This document shows positions 11,781 to 24,547 of a stretch of 64,000 nt of DNA, one piece after another. Numbering within the stretch: position 1 is the stretch's first letter; each line of letters begins with the position of its first letter. The DNA is from Holothuria scabra (Eukaryota > Echinodermata > Holothuroidea > Aspidochirotida > Holothuriidae), in NCBI GenBank assembly GCA_037179385.1, contig CM074180.1, positions 26,331,455-26,395,454 on the forward strand. Reading direction: 5' to 3'. The position numbers and the translations under genes are program-made. The notes beneath the pieces are model-generated. The model was not told where the DNA came from and made no database searches. It worked only from the letters and a program-made list of their open reading frames with translations.

Positions 11781-12944
11781 TGTCTGATGATTTACAACAC
11801 TGGAAGCATCCTTTGATTTTTAAAACATTTTCTATTTAGAAAGCACTCAATCAAAATGAAGAACCTTTTTCCACTGAATAAGAGTTCTGCTTGATTTGAC
11901 TGGTTTAATTAAGGATCAGCACAGGAATCTCTTCTTATCTGTTGGAAAAAACAGAAAAATTAAATAAAATCAATATATATAAATAACAAATTCAAGAAAC
12001 AATATAATTTTTCAACTTCTAAAAGTGAAATACTGTAGGTCCGCCCTGGAATATATTTGTCAAAAACAAGTGGCAACTGCAACTTGAGTCATTTATCAAG
12101 TGCTACTTCTTACTCCTTGTGCTTACATTTGTAATATATGAAAGAATTATGAAACCAGAAAAAGTGATTTACATATTACACAGCACAAAATAATATTCAT
12201 ACAAATAATTTGTAGGCTACAGTACCTGTTCAACGACACCAGTCTTTTTTATTTTTTCATCTCATTTTATTCTTTTTTTTTTTTTAAAGTATCATCACGT
12301 TCACAGAGACAATGTGCTATTTACAGTAATTTATATAGATTCAGTTTACTTGAGTTTTCAAATATAAAAATACATGAATGTTTTGCTGTAGCATTACTTG
12401 ACGTCACAACTTCGTTTCCATACATTTTCTACTATACATTCTGTATTTATGTAGACACCAGTCTGTAAACATATTTTGTACTCTGTAAAACTGTACCTTC
12501 GAAGAAAAAAATCTTGCTCCTTTTCCGAGTTGAAATTTGACCTTGAAACTTTATGAATACATCATAGCCAAACCAAGCCATAAAATATGGATGAGCACTG
12601 TGCAGTATGTCTAGCTGCTACGAACGTTCAACCTTGAAAAGTCCAATAGTATTCACAGCACAGCTGCATGGCAATACTGTACCATGCATACCAGCAAAAA
12701 TTTTGTCAATAAACCCAGTGTTGTACTGCAGTACGATGATAGGTACACTATAGACTAAAACGTACCATTTAAGTTGATGAGAAGACAGAAGAAATAGTAC
12801 ACTAACACATGATAAAATTTACAGCTGGATTCTATCTGCCTGATACTTCTGCTGCAGGGCTGCTTTAACCACACAAATCCAATGATGACCATATATGACA
12901 TACTGTACAGTACCACAGAATAAAATTACAATCCCAAAACAGTA
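11781..12944. other. upstream flank of the SPEC3-like gene, possible promoter or 5' UTR, unresolved
   Basis: This is the 5' side of exon A on the minus strand. No clear TATA box, CpG cluster or upstream coding exon was identified, so neither promoter nor 5' UTR extent is called. The sequence is AT-rich with TACTGTA words. Confidence 0.3.
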
Positions 12945-13249
12945 TTAAAGAACCAGTTCTCTCACCCCAAACAGTACATATTCTCCTAACCTTCTTACTG
13001 AAGCCCCTCCCACAATTGTCTGAAATTCATCCTCATCCAGAAACAATCTCAGTTTATTGCTTCAGGGTGTGTATAGAAAAACTGAATTTATATAATCAAA
13101 ACACTCTCAGTACCGTTCATGCTCTGTAATATAAGCTTTGGCACTCTGCATTGTTTGAATTAGCTGTCAATCAAAGAGCTGAGCCAATTGAGAATTTCGG
13201 TACCTGGGTTCCAAAATTGCAGTTTGGGGTGAGAGGTTTGGCCCTTTAA
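12945..13249. mobile_element. TTAA-flanked MITE, family A (copy 1, intact ends)
   Basis: TTAA at 12945-12948 and 13246-13249. The inverted ends share TCTCACCCCAAAC: the left runs AAGAACCAGTTCTCTCACCC, and the right reversed runs AAGGGCCAAACCTCTCACCC. The interior shares long blocks with 39167-39470, including CAGTTTATTGCTTCAGGGTG and AGCTGTCAATCAAAGAGCTG. It is piggyBac-like by target choice and has no coding sequence. Confidence 0.8.
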
Positions 13250-13929
13250 GGACAAGAAGAAACAGTGAGGGCAGCACTAAAATTTAATTTAGGGTTGATG
13301 ACAACATTAGACAGTAGCACATATAAGATGTCACACAACTTTACCATGGTGGTACTAGCCTTCTTCTGAGGTAGTACTTCCACGACCATGCTATTCTTCC
13401 ATGGATATGGAAGCACTTTTTAAGTACTGTACTGCAATTTTGCCAACTTGGGAGTTCATGCAGATCATTATTTAAACTATAATGGCTACAATTTTTTCCA
13501 CTGTAGAAAAAGGGCGTATTTTGATGATTCTTACTAAATACGAGTACCATTTTTCTTCATTAATAATAACAGAAAATTATCAATTATCTACAGTATTTCA
13601 GAAAAGAATCTGTTTTTTATCCTAATCCTCTAAGTTACCTCAATGGAAAAACCAATGTTTAAGATGCCTTTCAACTTCTTTCTTCAACTGATCCATACCT
13701 GCTGTGATTAGCATCACTTTACAGTATTTATGTTGCCTTTATGTGGAGATGTACCTTAATTACCTAAGCGTACACAGTACAAAAAACTGAAACGAGGGCT
13801 GATGCTTCTTCACAACTGGAAGTTATGTTTCCACTTACATGAAGCTGAGACCAAACAACTCTCCCCTACTGTTCCCTCTGTGAGCATGCACCACATATAA
13901 AAAGGTAACCTTATCTACCCAAAACATTA
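13250..13929. other. intergenic, no feature recognised
   Basis: Only short frames without domains and scattered TACTGTA words are seen. Confidence 0.5.
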
Positions 13930-14150
13930 GGGTCGTCGAGTGGCAGAGTGGTCTATTCCAGATGCTGTGTACCAATGTGTCTCACATGTGCATGGGTTCA
14001 AGTCCCGCACGATGTAGTGATGATTTTCTGTGGGTACTCCGGCTTTCCTCCTATTTGGCATAGGCTTGCCACTAAAATCCGGTGCCCAGAAGACAAAGTC
14101 AGTTGCGTGCCACCTTTGGGTGGACCAGTAAACTAGCTGACTTTGCTTGC
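13930..14150 (+). mobile_element. tRNA-derived SINE, second family (T)
   Basis: Good polymerase III promoter boxes: box A TGGCAGAGTGG (13941-13951) and box B GGGTTCAAGTCCC (13994-14006). The body contains GGGTACTCCGGCTTTCCTCC. The 5' bases GGTCGTC have no partner after box B, so there is no acceptor stem and it is not a functional tRNA. The body is unrelated to family S. Confidence 0.7.
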
Positions 14151-14159
14151 TTTGCCCAC

Positions 14160-17100
14160 AACATTTACACCTTACAACTACCTTCCCCCATAATATAATT
14201 TGGAATATCTATTAATAGACTGGAATTGTCCAAAGAAATACACCTACCTTGATTTATAGGTTAGGAGATGTTTTGTGCCTCAACTTATTATAACCTTAGA
14301 GCTGGTTTATTCCAGCTGCACCCACAACCTTTTCCAGTTAAGGAGCATTGGGTCACTATCCTTAACCCTTGGTTCATTTGGAATATCATACACAGTGGCA
14401 GTAGGTTTCATTTTTTAAGTCTTTGATATGACTCAGCCTGGGAATGGAACCCATGTACCTTCCTTTGAAGAAACTGAACTGCCCGAAGGTATGAAAAATT
14501 TATTCCTGTACAGTTAGTAGAAACCACTATCAAGATTCTGGACACTTCCTTATAAAGAATAACGCAACAGCTGTCTTCAGTTGCTGAGTCATCATTATTA
14601 GATGAGGCAGCCAACAACTGCCAAAGAGCTTAAGGACATCTTCATGTAATGAAGATGATTGGTGTATACTGCTAAAGTGACTGACATGGCAGACGAGAAC
14701 TTTTGTTTAATTCTTTTTGTATGCACAGAGCAGATAAAGTAAGAGGAAGCACTTATTCATTAATGTCATGCATACAGTACTACAGCAAGTATTCATGACT
14801 TCATGACATTGTGAGTTAAAAAAAAAAACCTCAATATTTTGCTGAATAACCACTGTAACGAACTGCATTATTTTACAGGGGAAATGTTATCCCTTTCCAA
14901 ATCATTACCCTAGGACCCAAATGACATGTTGTTAACAGTCTCTCACACTTACCAATAGAACCTTCATGGATACTTTAAATGCTACTTGGAATGTGACACT
15001 GTAATACAAATAGCTACAAATGCTATTACTGTAAAGACTGACTCGCTATGTCAAACACCAGCAAAAGTTTAAAATGAGATATCCTTGTAAATGTTTAAAC
15101 TAAGATGTCTGACAAAGCACACTCATAAAACACATCACAGCTGAGTGTCAAAACACATTAAAACACAGTGAGTATTCACAACACTAGAGTATGTGTAACA
15201 ACAGACAGATGACTGTGAGTACACAGAGTACATTTATAAGATATTCTAGAGAAGTTTTGAATAGATGATCAGGCTAAGAGCAAAAAGGTTAAACTTGTGT
15301 CAAATTCTTTGCATTTCCTCATAACATTTCTAATTTGGACAGATCAAAAATAGAAGCAAGAATCTTTATCACTGTCCATCTGTCAGTTCTGGAAATGATA
15401 TTCCAACAATGTACAGACTGCTTATCAAGTCAACATTCCTGAGTATCCATACAACAGTGTTTCATATGTGAAATGGACACATCATCATATAATTGAACCT
15501 GATATATTTGCCAAGTTTGAAGTACAGTACTGAAGTATATACTGTAGCAGTACAAAATGGTAGACTGGAAATAAGGAGAATATTAAAATATATTCAGCAA
15601 ATAAAACAACACTGTTCTTCATTGCCCGCAAGTAGCTGGCTGATGTGACCACAACTGCTGGCTTTTTTTCGTGTAAAAATTTACAACCTCCAGCCTGCAT
15701 AATTTGGTGGAGTGCAGGACAGTGTTCTCTGCTAGCTGTTTTGTTAGGGTGCTTTACCCCCTGAAAATATGGGGAGGGAGCACAGCACCTGGACAAAACA
15801 AGTTATCACCTGAACAAAAAGTTGAGCCACCTGGGACAGATATTATCAATTGAAGTCCTTAAAACATCTGGAGCAAAACAGCAATAATCTGAGAGAGAAC
15901 TTTTCAAGACATGATCATCAGAAATGTATATAGAAATAAAAGAATTCAAGACTTAGAACATAGACACAGTTTCCATAAAAAAATTGACCATTTTACTGGA
16001 TAATTTCTGATTTGCACTTAACTATGTGAATACACATGGACAAATTAAGAAAATCTTGTGACGTAGGGAGTGAGACAGGCCATATGGCAAATGTTATGCC
16101 TTTTTTTTTTTTTGTTCTTCTTCTTTTGCAACCTACATTTTAAGGGTAATTGTAACATTATAGTATGTCTTGAGGGCTTCATTTTGAAAGTGTATATTAC
16201 ATGTCCTTGAAAGTCATTAGTATCACTAACCAAACCACTAACTGTCTGATGAGTAATTAGGAGATAATTAATATAGCTGTAAAAAAAACGTTAACAATTT
16301 GCAACACTCTACATCATTATTTTTGAATCACCAAGAAGCTACTCCCTGAACTTCCACATGAAATATGACTACTCCCCGGAAAATGACATCCCCCTCATAA
16401 GCAGTAACAGCACAAAATTAGCTCTACATATGAATAAGTAAGTTTATTGACTACACCCTGTACTGTCATACCATCACGACTCTTACCTACACAAAGAATG
16501 TCCTCCTACTCATGTAGCAAATCTTAAAATAGTACTTACTTTATTTGGAAATAACCATAATTTAAACATGCCAATATTAAGAATGCAAAACAAATTTTAA
16601 AGGTTCTCCAGAAGTGGTACAATACTGTAGATAAAACAAAAAGTTAATGCAGCTGTAGAGGGAGTGCTCAGAAGGAGCAGCTTTTCCAGAGGTTTTTCTC
16701 CTTCTCAGACTTGGAGTCAATTCCATGGGAAACACTTATTTCATATAATATGCAGGAACTAAATTATCCATGAAAATGTTTTATTTCCACAAAGAACCAG
16801 TTTGTTTAACATAAACATCATTTTCAGGATAGAAGCAGATTCAAATTTACATACTGTATAATTTATTTTTAGCAAGATGGTAGCAGATTCAACTAACCCA
16901 AAAATGTTTCAAGTCTATGCAATTTTATTTCTACCAACTACAGTACATAACACTAGCCTTCCAAGGGGTGTTTGGGCCTGGTGGTACAAAATGGGGAAAA
17001 AGTAATCTTTCACCCTGTTTTCAACTTCAGACCATTGGACAATGTTTTCATTCTCAAAAGACTGAAACCCTCCATCACAAAAAAAGGGGGTGGGCAGGAC

Positions 17101-18885
17101 TACCTTTATCCCATGTTTATGTGAACATACTGTATAATACTGTATTTTAGATGTTAGCAGGCCTTTAATTTTAGATTCTCCAGGTGTGCTACAAATCACA
17201 CTCCTCAGCATATTACAAAGTGTGGTAGGTCTGCTATTTTATTAAAATTTAATTACATTTATGTGAGCTCCAAATCTTCATCTAGGTGAGCAAAAGATCA
17301 CACTCCCCACAGTCATTTGAGGGGAGTGATGGTGCTCAATTGCACTTGTATGCCTCAAAATTCAAGGCCTAGGAAATGTTCAATAGTGAGAATTGGAGTG
17401 GCTTTGGGGTGTTGAGATACTCAGTATGGAATGTACTCTGCTACTACAAGGTGAATACACTGGACTTAAGTGACATTTTGTTCTTGGTGACTACTCATTA
17501 GAATGCATGAAAGCCTGTGCTCCTGGGAAAATTGAAGGTTGTTTTCCACAATCTGCCTAAAAGAGGGATTTATTCTAAATTCCATGGATTCAATGAATTT
17601 GCTGCATGGGTTAGGACTACAAAGTGGGTCCAAAGGGATGGTCCCAAACCCACTGTAATTGCCATTGCCAAGCCCTGGGAATTGGTTTAAAAGCAATAAG
17701 ACCTCCTCACGAGGGATGGCAATAACTGCATTTCATCACTTGTTGTATAAGCACTCCCTGAAGAAATTTCTGTATAATACTGTATGTCCCTTGGTTGGGA
17801 TGTTAAAAAATTCTTTTTCATGAACACTGGGTTGCTTGAATTATTTGAGGGAATCACTACACTACAGAGCAGAAAAGAAGAATATTTTGCAATATCAAAC
17901 TCTCAGTTTTAAATTTTCCAGGTATGCTACAAATCAAAAGGAGGCCAAAACTAAAATGACTATATATGAAGAATATTTGGCAAATTTTATGACCTTTTTA
18001 ATTCAAAGAGTGTTGTAAAGGAGTGAGCACAACCATAGTTTTTACACTTTTCAAATTATAGTAGTTCAGAACTTCTTGGACTTTGCATATCATTCCATGA
18101 AAATGTTAAAAAGTGGAATGGGAGATGTACATTAGAATACAATTTACCTTGAATGTAACAATAGTTACAATACCATAAATTTTCCATTGCTAATTGGGAT
18201 CAGAAATTAGAATGAATGATATAATGCCCATATACGTATATTACAGGCACACCTATATAAACATTTGTAGATTAATTCTCACCATAAAAAAGGAAACAGA
18301 TACAAAAATATAAAAAACTTTAATGATAAGATACAGTATGATTTATGGTTGACACTTTGAAATAATTAAAATATAGATATGATCTTCAAAGTGAACTGTT
18401 TTATTACCAATGTCTACCACACAATTTATCTTCAAATATGAGCCTGTTGCCATATCATAATATTTACAGAACACATAAATTTATACTGTATTGCATTTGA
18501 AAACATGTATACTTTAATTTATGTTGAAGATAACCCTAAGTTCATCTTCTCTAAACATAGCACTTTCAATTAGGTGATTACAGTAGCAAAAAACAGCAAG
18601 ATTTCATTGTATACTGTACCCGTATACTATATGTGCGACACAAATTTTTTTTTTTTTTTAAAGTAAAATAACTTAGACCAGAGTTGAGACATCAGTAATA
18701 TAAATGTTCTAAAAATAAGCAAACATACCAGTTGACATAATGCCAGTGTTTACGCTGAGCTGCCATAACATGATTTTATTACAATAGCTTGTGAATTTGA
18801 CACATGTTCAATGATGTTCATACTGTAGATGATGTTTGTACTGTAGAAAAAAATTTTAAAAAAAGAGTTTAATTTCCTCCAACAT
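14160..18885. other. intergenic, no gene recognised
   Basis: AT-rich with many TACTGTA words and a poly-T tract at about 16100. One imperfect inverted repeat (TGAGCA..ATCACACTCCCC / GGGGAGTGAT..TGCTCA) lies at about 17284-17339. Open frames here (up to 103 codons) show no domain or splice context. Confidence 0.5.
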
Positions 18886-19135
18886 TTGATTCGACCGTGT
18901 GTTCGGTCTAACGGTAACAGCATCCCCCTCTCATGCGGAAGGCCCCGGTTTGCTCCCCAGGTCGAGTTACACCAAAGACTCTTAAAAAGGAACCTATTGC
19001 CATTGTGCGCGATGCTCCGCATAAGCAATGGAGTAGGGAAAACAAGCCAGTGAGCAACAACTGGAAAAAAGCCTGAGGCCGGCTCAACTTGAACCAATAG
19101 GTTAGAAACTGGGACGTAAAACACTGTCTAACAAT
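18886..19135 (+). mobile_element. tRNA-derived SINE, family S (copy 2, longest)
   Basis: The tRNA-like head (GTTCGGTCTAACGGTAACAG; box B-like GGTTTGCTCCCC) is followed by ACACCAAAGACTCTTAAAAA, GATGCTCCGCATAAGCAATG, GGAAAACAAGCCAGTGAG and the tail AGGTTAGAAACTGGGACG. The 124- and 95-codon frames on its minus strand arise from the SINE and are not genes. Confidence 0.75.
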
Positions 19136-22030
19136 AACCCACATTTGATACTGTATGTGCACAGTTCCACAAAACTGAAATTTCCAATGAATCAAATTTT
19201 CAGATACTAAGTGTATTGAAACTATGCATAATTTCTCAAAGGAGAGTGCAAACTACACAAAGTTAAAGAATATGACAAGAATATATCCTATCTTTCGTTT
19301 TACAAAGAGTACTTAATATTTCTTTAGTTCCACAACCTTCCTGTGAATACTGTAAATATTTTCACAGCAATTATACATCCAAGCAAAATCCATTGAACAA
19401 TAGATACAGCAGAATAATAGGTTCTGTCATTGTACAAGGCCACAAAGTGGATTAATGTACTGTACGAATATGTTCAGTGTAACCTGTATGGTTCTGAAGT
19501 TACCTAATTTGCATATTTTATTTGTTTTGACAGCTGTGAATGTGAATGTTATTTCTGTAATTTATGTTAATTAGTTGAAGTAAGTACGATCGCTATTATT
19601 TGGAATGGCTGAGAGTTGGATTTAAAAGCAGGCAACCTTTGCCAGGCATTCACTGAAACACACTCATAGTGTTAACAAAATGCTGTTCAGCCTGGGAAAA
19701 TAGCTTTGGCATAAATGCTGAGGAAAAGGCACAGGCAAATTGGCTGTGACTTAAACAAAAATTTTGCCGAGGCGATAGATTGTGGGACATTGTACGAGGA
19801 CTTTAATGGTACAAAAGTTGCACAATACATTGCTTGAAATTAGGCCTAAGCTTTCAGTAATGACTTGAAACAGAAGTCATTTTATGATAGAAATTTCCAG
19901 AGTGATCCAAATTTGAGCAACTGCATTCAGTATTATTTCTTTAGAAACAAAACAAAGTTGCAAATTTATTAGTTTAACAGAAAGTCTTGACTGGAAAAAT
20001 TCACTACAATCTGTATTTAAGGAATGTACGTAACTTATCACCTGCTGTCAAGATGTAATCACTGCAGGCACATGAATGTGACATGGTTGAGAATGACCTT
20101 TAGATTTAAGAAACAGACATTTTGTCATTTGCCTAAATTTAGTGGCAAAAAATCCTATTTGCTGTATTGGTTTAATCAATGAACTTCCAGAGCTTCTGAA
20201 ACAAACTACATTTACATACAGTAGTATCAAGTTTGGAAACAACTTTCATTAACTTGCTATACACATTGTTGAATGATGTTAATCATATTAATGCCAAGAT
20301 AAAGTGTATTTTTGCCAAAGTCAATCTGTTTAACTTCAGTAATTATTTTTTGCAGTAGCTAGTATTTCTTATTTGCCAGGGCTGACTGTGCTTGTAACAA
20401 ATCATGTCTACTCCTCTTGTCTTTTGTATATTATGACCTACTGTATACCACCACCTTACTTCACAGGGAAGTCAAAAGGATAAAATTTACTGTAGAACAG
20501 TTTCAAGCTGTCAGCTAACCTATGTTACATTAATACTTTGGAAAAGTCTTAAATAACAAAAGACATAACTCTCAAAAAACTACAGAATCCATTTTATGTT
20601 GATAAGAAAAACCCTATTGCTATGATGGGGCTGGAAAGTCATTATTTAGTCATAATTCAGCCTACATTGTGGTTAAAAAAGAGAACAATATTGTTTTTGG
20701 AGAAGCAAAATTCCTCAGTAACTCCTTTATCTGTGGTCACCAGCAATCAAAAAGAAAACTTTCCTGTCTTCCTTTCAACAAGTAAATTGCCACTGTCCTG
20801 ACTGCATGCAATCCAAATACTATACCACATTATCATAAAACCAGAACATGATGCTAATTGTTGAAACATACTGTACAGGTACTGCAATTCACGATTGTTG
20901 CTTTTACCCTGTATTCACTTTAACTGTAGAGATGTTCTTCTTCAACTTTTTTTCCACTGAATAGAGAAACTGCACTGATATAAAGCTGAACTGACAAATA
21001 ATTACCTGTTCAAAGCTGCTGTACAATACCACAATCTGGCACAATGCCAAACAGGTGCTCCCAGTTTGATAGAAATGGGACTTAATTTTGGTTAAAGATC
21101 TAAAATCGAAGCCAAACTTCTGTTCATGTAGAACTTGTGATTTAATTTTCCTAACAACACTTCCAGGCAAGATTTATGTTACCAAAACACTCTCACACAA
21201 TTAAGCACCTCTGAACCTAAAATTTTTCACCTAATGTGAAGTAATGAAGTTTTTAAACACTGTCAAAGTGAAGAAAGCCGCATGTGCAGTCGAAAGGGAT
21301 GCTGCTTTTAAATACGAAGTTTACCATAACCTGCTCCTTAATTAGCTGAAGCTAATCATTTTTGAGCCATCTGATTTTACCATTTTTATCTAAGGTACTG
21401 AATGTACTGTATACCAGTGAGCTGTAAATGCTGTTAAAACAGACAACTTATAATTACCCATGTCTACATGAACATGAGGTAAATTTATGAGTTTGTAATG
21501 CTCATTATTTTGAAAATCTATGTTCCATAACAATTGACAACAACCTAATAAAGATATTTTGTTGATGGGATCTACGTATACAACTGATCTTGCAGTGCAC
21601 GTAATTCATGTCTTAACAATTTCCGCACAATGCCCATACTGTAATGTACTGTATTTGGATTGGAATATATTTTGCCACATACTGTATACATGGAACTGAA
21701 TATTCTCAACTTCTTCAACATTCATACAGTACACATATCCCAGTACACAGTGTCTGATGTAGACAATGTAGTGCCTTCATAAAAGAACCAAATAGTTCTA
21801 TATTGAGATACTCCATGTAGTTAAATATTAAAGGGTAATAGGCAAGATAAAAGTTAAATATTGATAACTCACATTTTATGAAATTTGCCAACTGTAATGC
21901 CAGTGTATGAACAACACTTTACTACAAATTTCCTGGATAGTCTCACAATAAATATAACCAGAATCCACTTAAATTACTGCAAGGAAACTTGTTAATGCTG
22001 ATTAACTGCAGAACAAAAGGATTTAACTAG
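19136..22030. other. intergenic, no gene recognised
   Basis: AT-rich, TACTGTA-rich sequence without recognised elements. An 88-codon minus-strand frame at 20904-21170 has no domain match. Confidence 0.5.
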
Positions 22031-22034
22031 AAAG

Positions 22035-22290
22035 CCAGAAGGCTTTATGATTCCTTGCCATAAGATATATATTGTAACAAACATAACAAGCATGAGATCC
22101 CACACAGATATCCTACTTGAAATATCATGTCAGCAAGGTCAAAACCTTTTGAAATCTTGTAACCCAAATGAACTTTCACCTCCACATAAAACAATAGGGA
22201 TCACAGGGTGTGAATTTCAGGACTACCTACCTGTGAACATTCCAAACAATTTGGTCGTCCTCCATCAGTGTTGGTCATCCTTCAAAACTC
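22035..22290. repeat. GGTCA family N repeat fragment
   Basis: It begins near GATTCCTTGCC and carries ATGAGATCCCACACAGATATCC, AATATCATGTCAGCAAGGTC and ACAATAGGGATCAC. The same blocks, in the same order, occur at 23.69-24.01 kb. The 92-codon frame across it is repeat-derived. Confidence 0.55.
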
Positions 22291-23639
22291 AGGATAAAAA
22301 TTGGCAAAAACAAGTGTTTCAATAAATTTTGCATGAACTTTAATTGTTTCAGGCAGTTATGATGGTATGCCTGTGGTCAGGATTTGCTGTGGCAGGCAAT
22401 TTAATTTTGACCTAAGGAGTACGACCGCTAGTATTTTGATGAGACACAAATAATTTCTGAAACGGCAACTTGCGTTTTATTTAGTGTTTAACCGATAACG
22501 GAGATGTCGGAACTTGCCGACAACAGATAACTCAAAGTTAATATCGCGACCCAATACCAATGACGAAAAAAAATTCTGGAAGCACAACATGATTTTGTTA
22601 CCATTGCAACATTATAGTTTTAACACACCTTAAACTTATTTTGAACTAAGCCTGCATGTGTCCGTTACTCTGTCTCCATGAAAAAATTTCTGTGTTCCTG
22701 ATGAAACGTTCAGGAAAGCAATCAATCACGATGTACTTGATGTAGCCTAAATCATGCCCCAGCTAAGAACCCTGTTCATAAGAAGCACATCCCGTTACCT
22801 AGGCTATCACAATAGACAACATCAACACCTTCAGGAACGTTCCAAACATTCATAGCTACTGAGCGATATAAACTGCATAACTTGAATCAAAACGCCTTGT
22901 CAGCAAATTACTGTACGTAACTAAAGGCATAGCAAATGATAATACCCTAATCCCATACACAGCCGGATGGCTGCAGGGAATAATTTAGTACAGAAATTTT
23001 GCATAGCATTTTTGCGATACAAGTTCCATTTTGTGTAGCAATTTTCAAAATATGCATAGCAATTTTCACTGTCATACTTTTCTTCTGTTATGCAGTACTC
23101 TGATTCATGCCAAGATGCTATTCCCCGCTATGATATGGTGTTTAGTTATATGCTGAAACTTAACCTAAACATTGACGTAATGTGATAGCACTGTTCCTCA
23201 AAAAGTCTGCAATAATTCTTTATGGATCTGCAGAAACAAGGCACAAAATACTGAGTTCAATTCCATATCGGACTGCATCAGCTCCTTGCTTTGCTGTATG
23301 CCTACAGTGTAAGGTCCTCCAGAAAGGAGTCAAAAACATTCACTCAACAAGCTTGCATATCGAAAAGTTTGGATTATAAACCTCACAAATGCGTTACAGT
23401 GTGTAAGCGCATGGTGTACAGTATTGTTCGGTTTTCCGCTTCATGTAGTACTCTAGATTTCTACACAGAAAAACATCGGGATTGCAGCAAATATTTTCAC
23501 AGAAATCACCGTGGACTATGCCTACCTTGTGCACTTGGTCGTCGCACTTGGTCGTCAGCAGGACAACCGCGCAAGAGTGTTTTGGTGCATTGTTATGGTC
23601 CGACGGAAATTTAGGTCGTCTCGGACGATTGGACGACTG

Positions 23640-24140
23640 CTAATTTCGCACGCTGGATCACCTACCCTACTGCATATGGCCATCATCATGCTAAATATGA
23701 ACAATTCACAAGCTAAGTATGAGATCCCTCACATTTATCCTCCTTCAAATATCATGTCTGCAAGGTTTTGACCTTCTGTGACCCCAAACAACCTTTGACC
23801 TCCACAAACGAGAAAACTCCCAAACAGATATAATGCTGCAAGTGACGAATTGTATTTTGTTGTGTCTTATAACACAATCCACATGCTAACTATAAGATTC
23901 CTCGAAGTTACCCTTCTTGAGATAAAGTGTTTACAAAGTTTTGTTGTTTTGACCTCTGGTGACCCCGGATGACCTTTGACCCCCAACAAAAACAATAGGG
24001 ATCATCTACTTAATATGGACAATCCACCTGCTATGTATAAGATCCCTCACAGTTACCCTTCTTGAGATACAGTGTTTACATGGTTTTGACCTTTACAGTA
24101 GCACAGATTCCTTGCCTGCCTTCGGCAAGGAATCAAAAAT
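23640..24140. repeat. GGTCA family N repeat with a terminal hairpin
   Basis: Two or three diverged tandem units carry ATGAGATCCCTCACA / ATAAGATCCCTCACAGTTAC and TGACCTTTGACC-type words. It ends in a perfect 11-bp-stem, 7-base-loop hairpin GATTCCTTGCC/GGCAAGGAATC (24106-24134). GATTCCTTG also starts the 63.4-kb copy. Confidence 0.6.
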
Positions 24141-24288
24141 GTCTTAACTAGTGTATGATGAAAAATATCTGTTACTTCACAATATAAAGTTTAGATTGAG
24201 GATTTAACTTCTGCAATAAACAAAACCAAAAATGATCACTCATAAACCCTGCATCAGCTTTGCAGTAAACACACTCCACAAGCTTATT

Positions 24289-24547
24289 GTAACCCTTTAC
24301 AGTTGTTTGGATCCTTTTGGACCCCGACGGAGAGCACAGCCGTCACCCATCTTAACTGTTTCACGCGGAGCTCGTTACTGCGAGTAGCTACCCGAAAATT
24401 TGGCCACATCAACGAGAGAGACAATAGTTTAAGGTCACGGGGTCAATAGCCTACGGAAGCTGATACGGGGTGTGCTGCATCCGCTTTTCCACCCACTCCC
24501 AAGGCGCACAAATATGCCCTGATTGGAGCACAATGGTAAAGGGTTAA
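24289..24547. mobile_element. TTAA-type MITE, family C (copy 3, diverged)
   Basis: Shares with the 55-kb pair GTTTCACGCGGAGCTCG, CTGCGAGTAGCTACCCGAAA, GAGAGAGACAATAGTTTAAGG and CAAGGCGCACAAATATG. The left end has decayed to TGTAACCC; the right end keeps GGGTTAA. Confidence 0.7.

Noticed and set aside
13930..14015. A functional tRNA gene
   Set aside because: Boxes A and B are good, but no acceptor stem pairs and a SINE body follows directly.
18750..19195. Overlapping 124- and 95-codon minus-strand frames
   Set aside because: They lie within and around a tRNA-derived SINE shared with 5.6 and 53.4 kb.
22047..22325. 92-codon frame as a small gene
   Set aside because: It is the translation of a family N repeat; the same blocks at 23.7 kb are not open in that frame.
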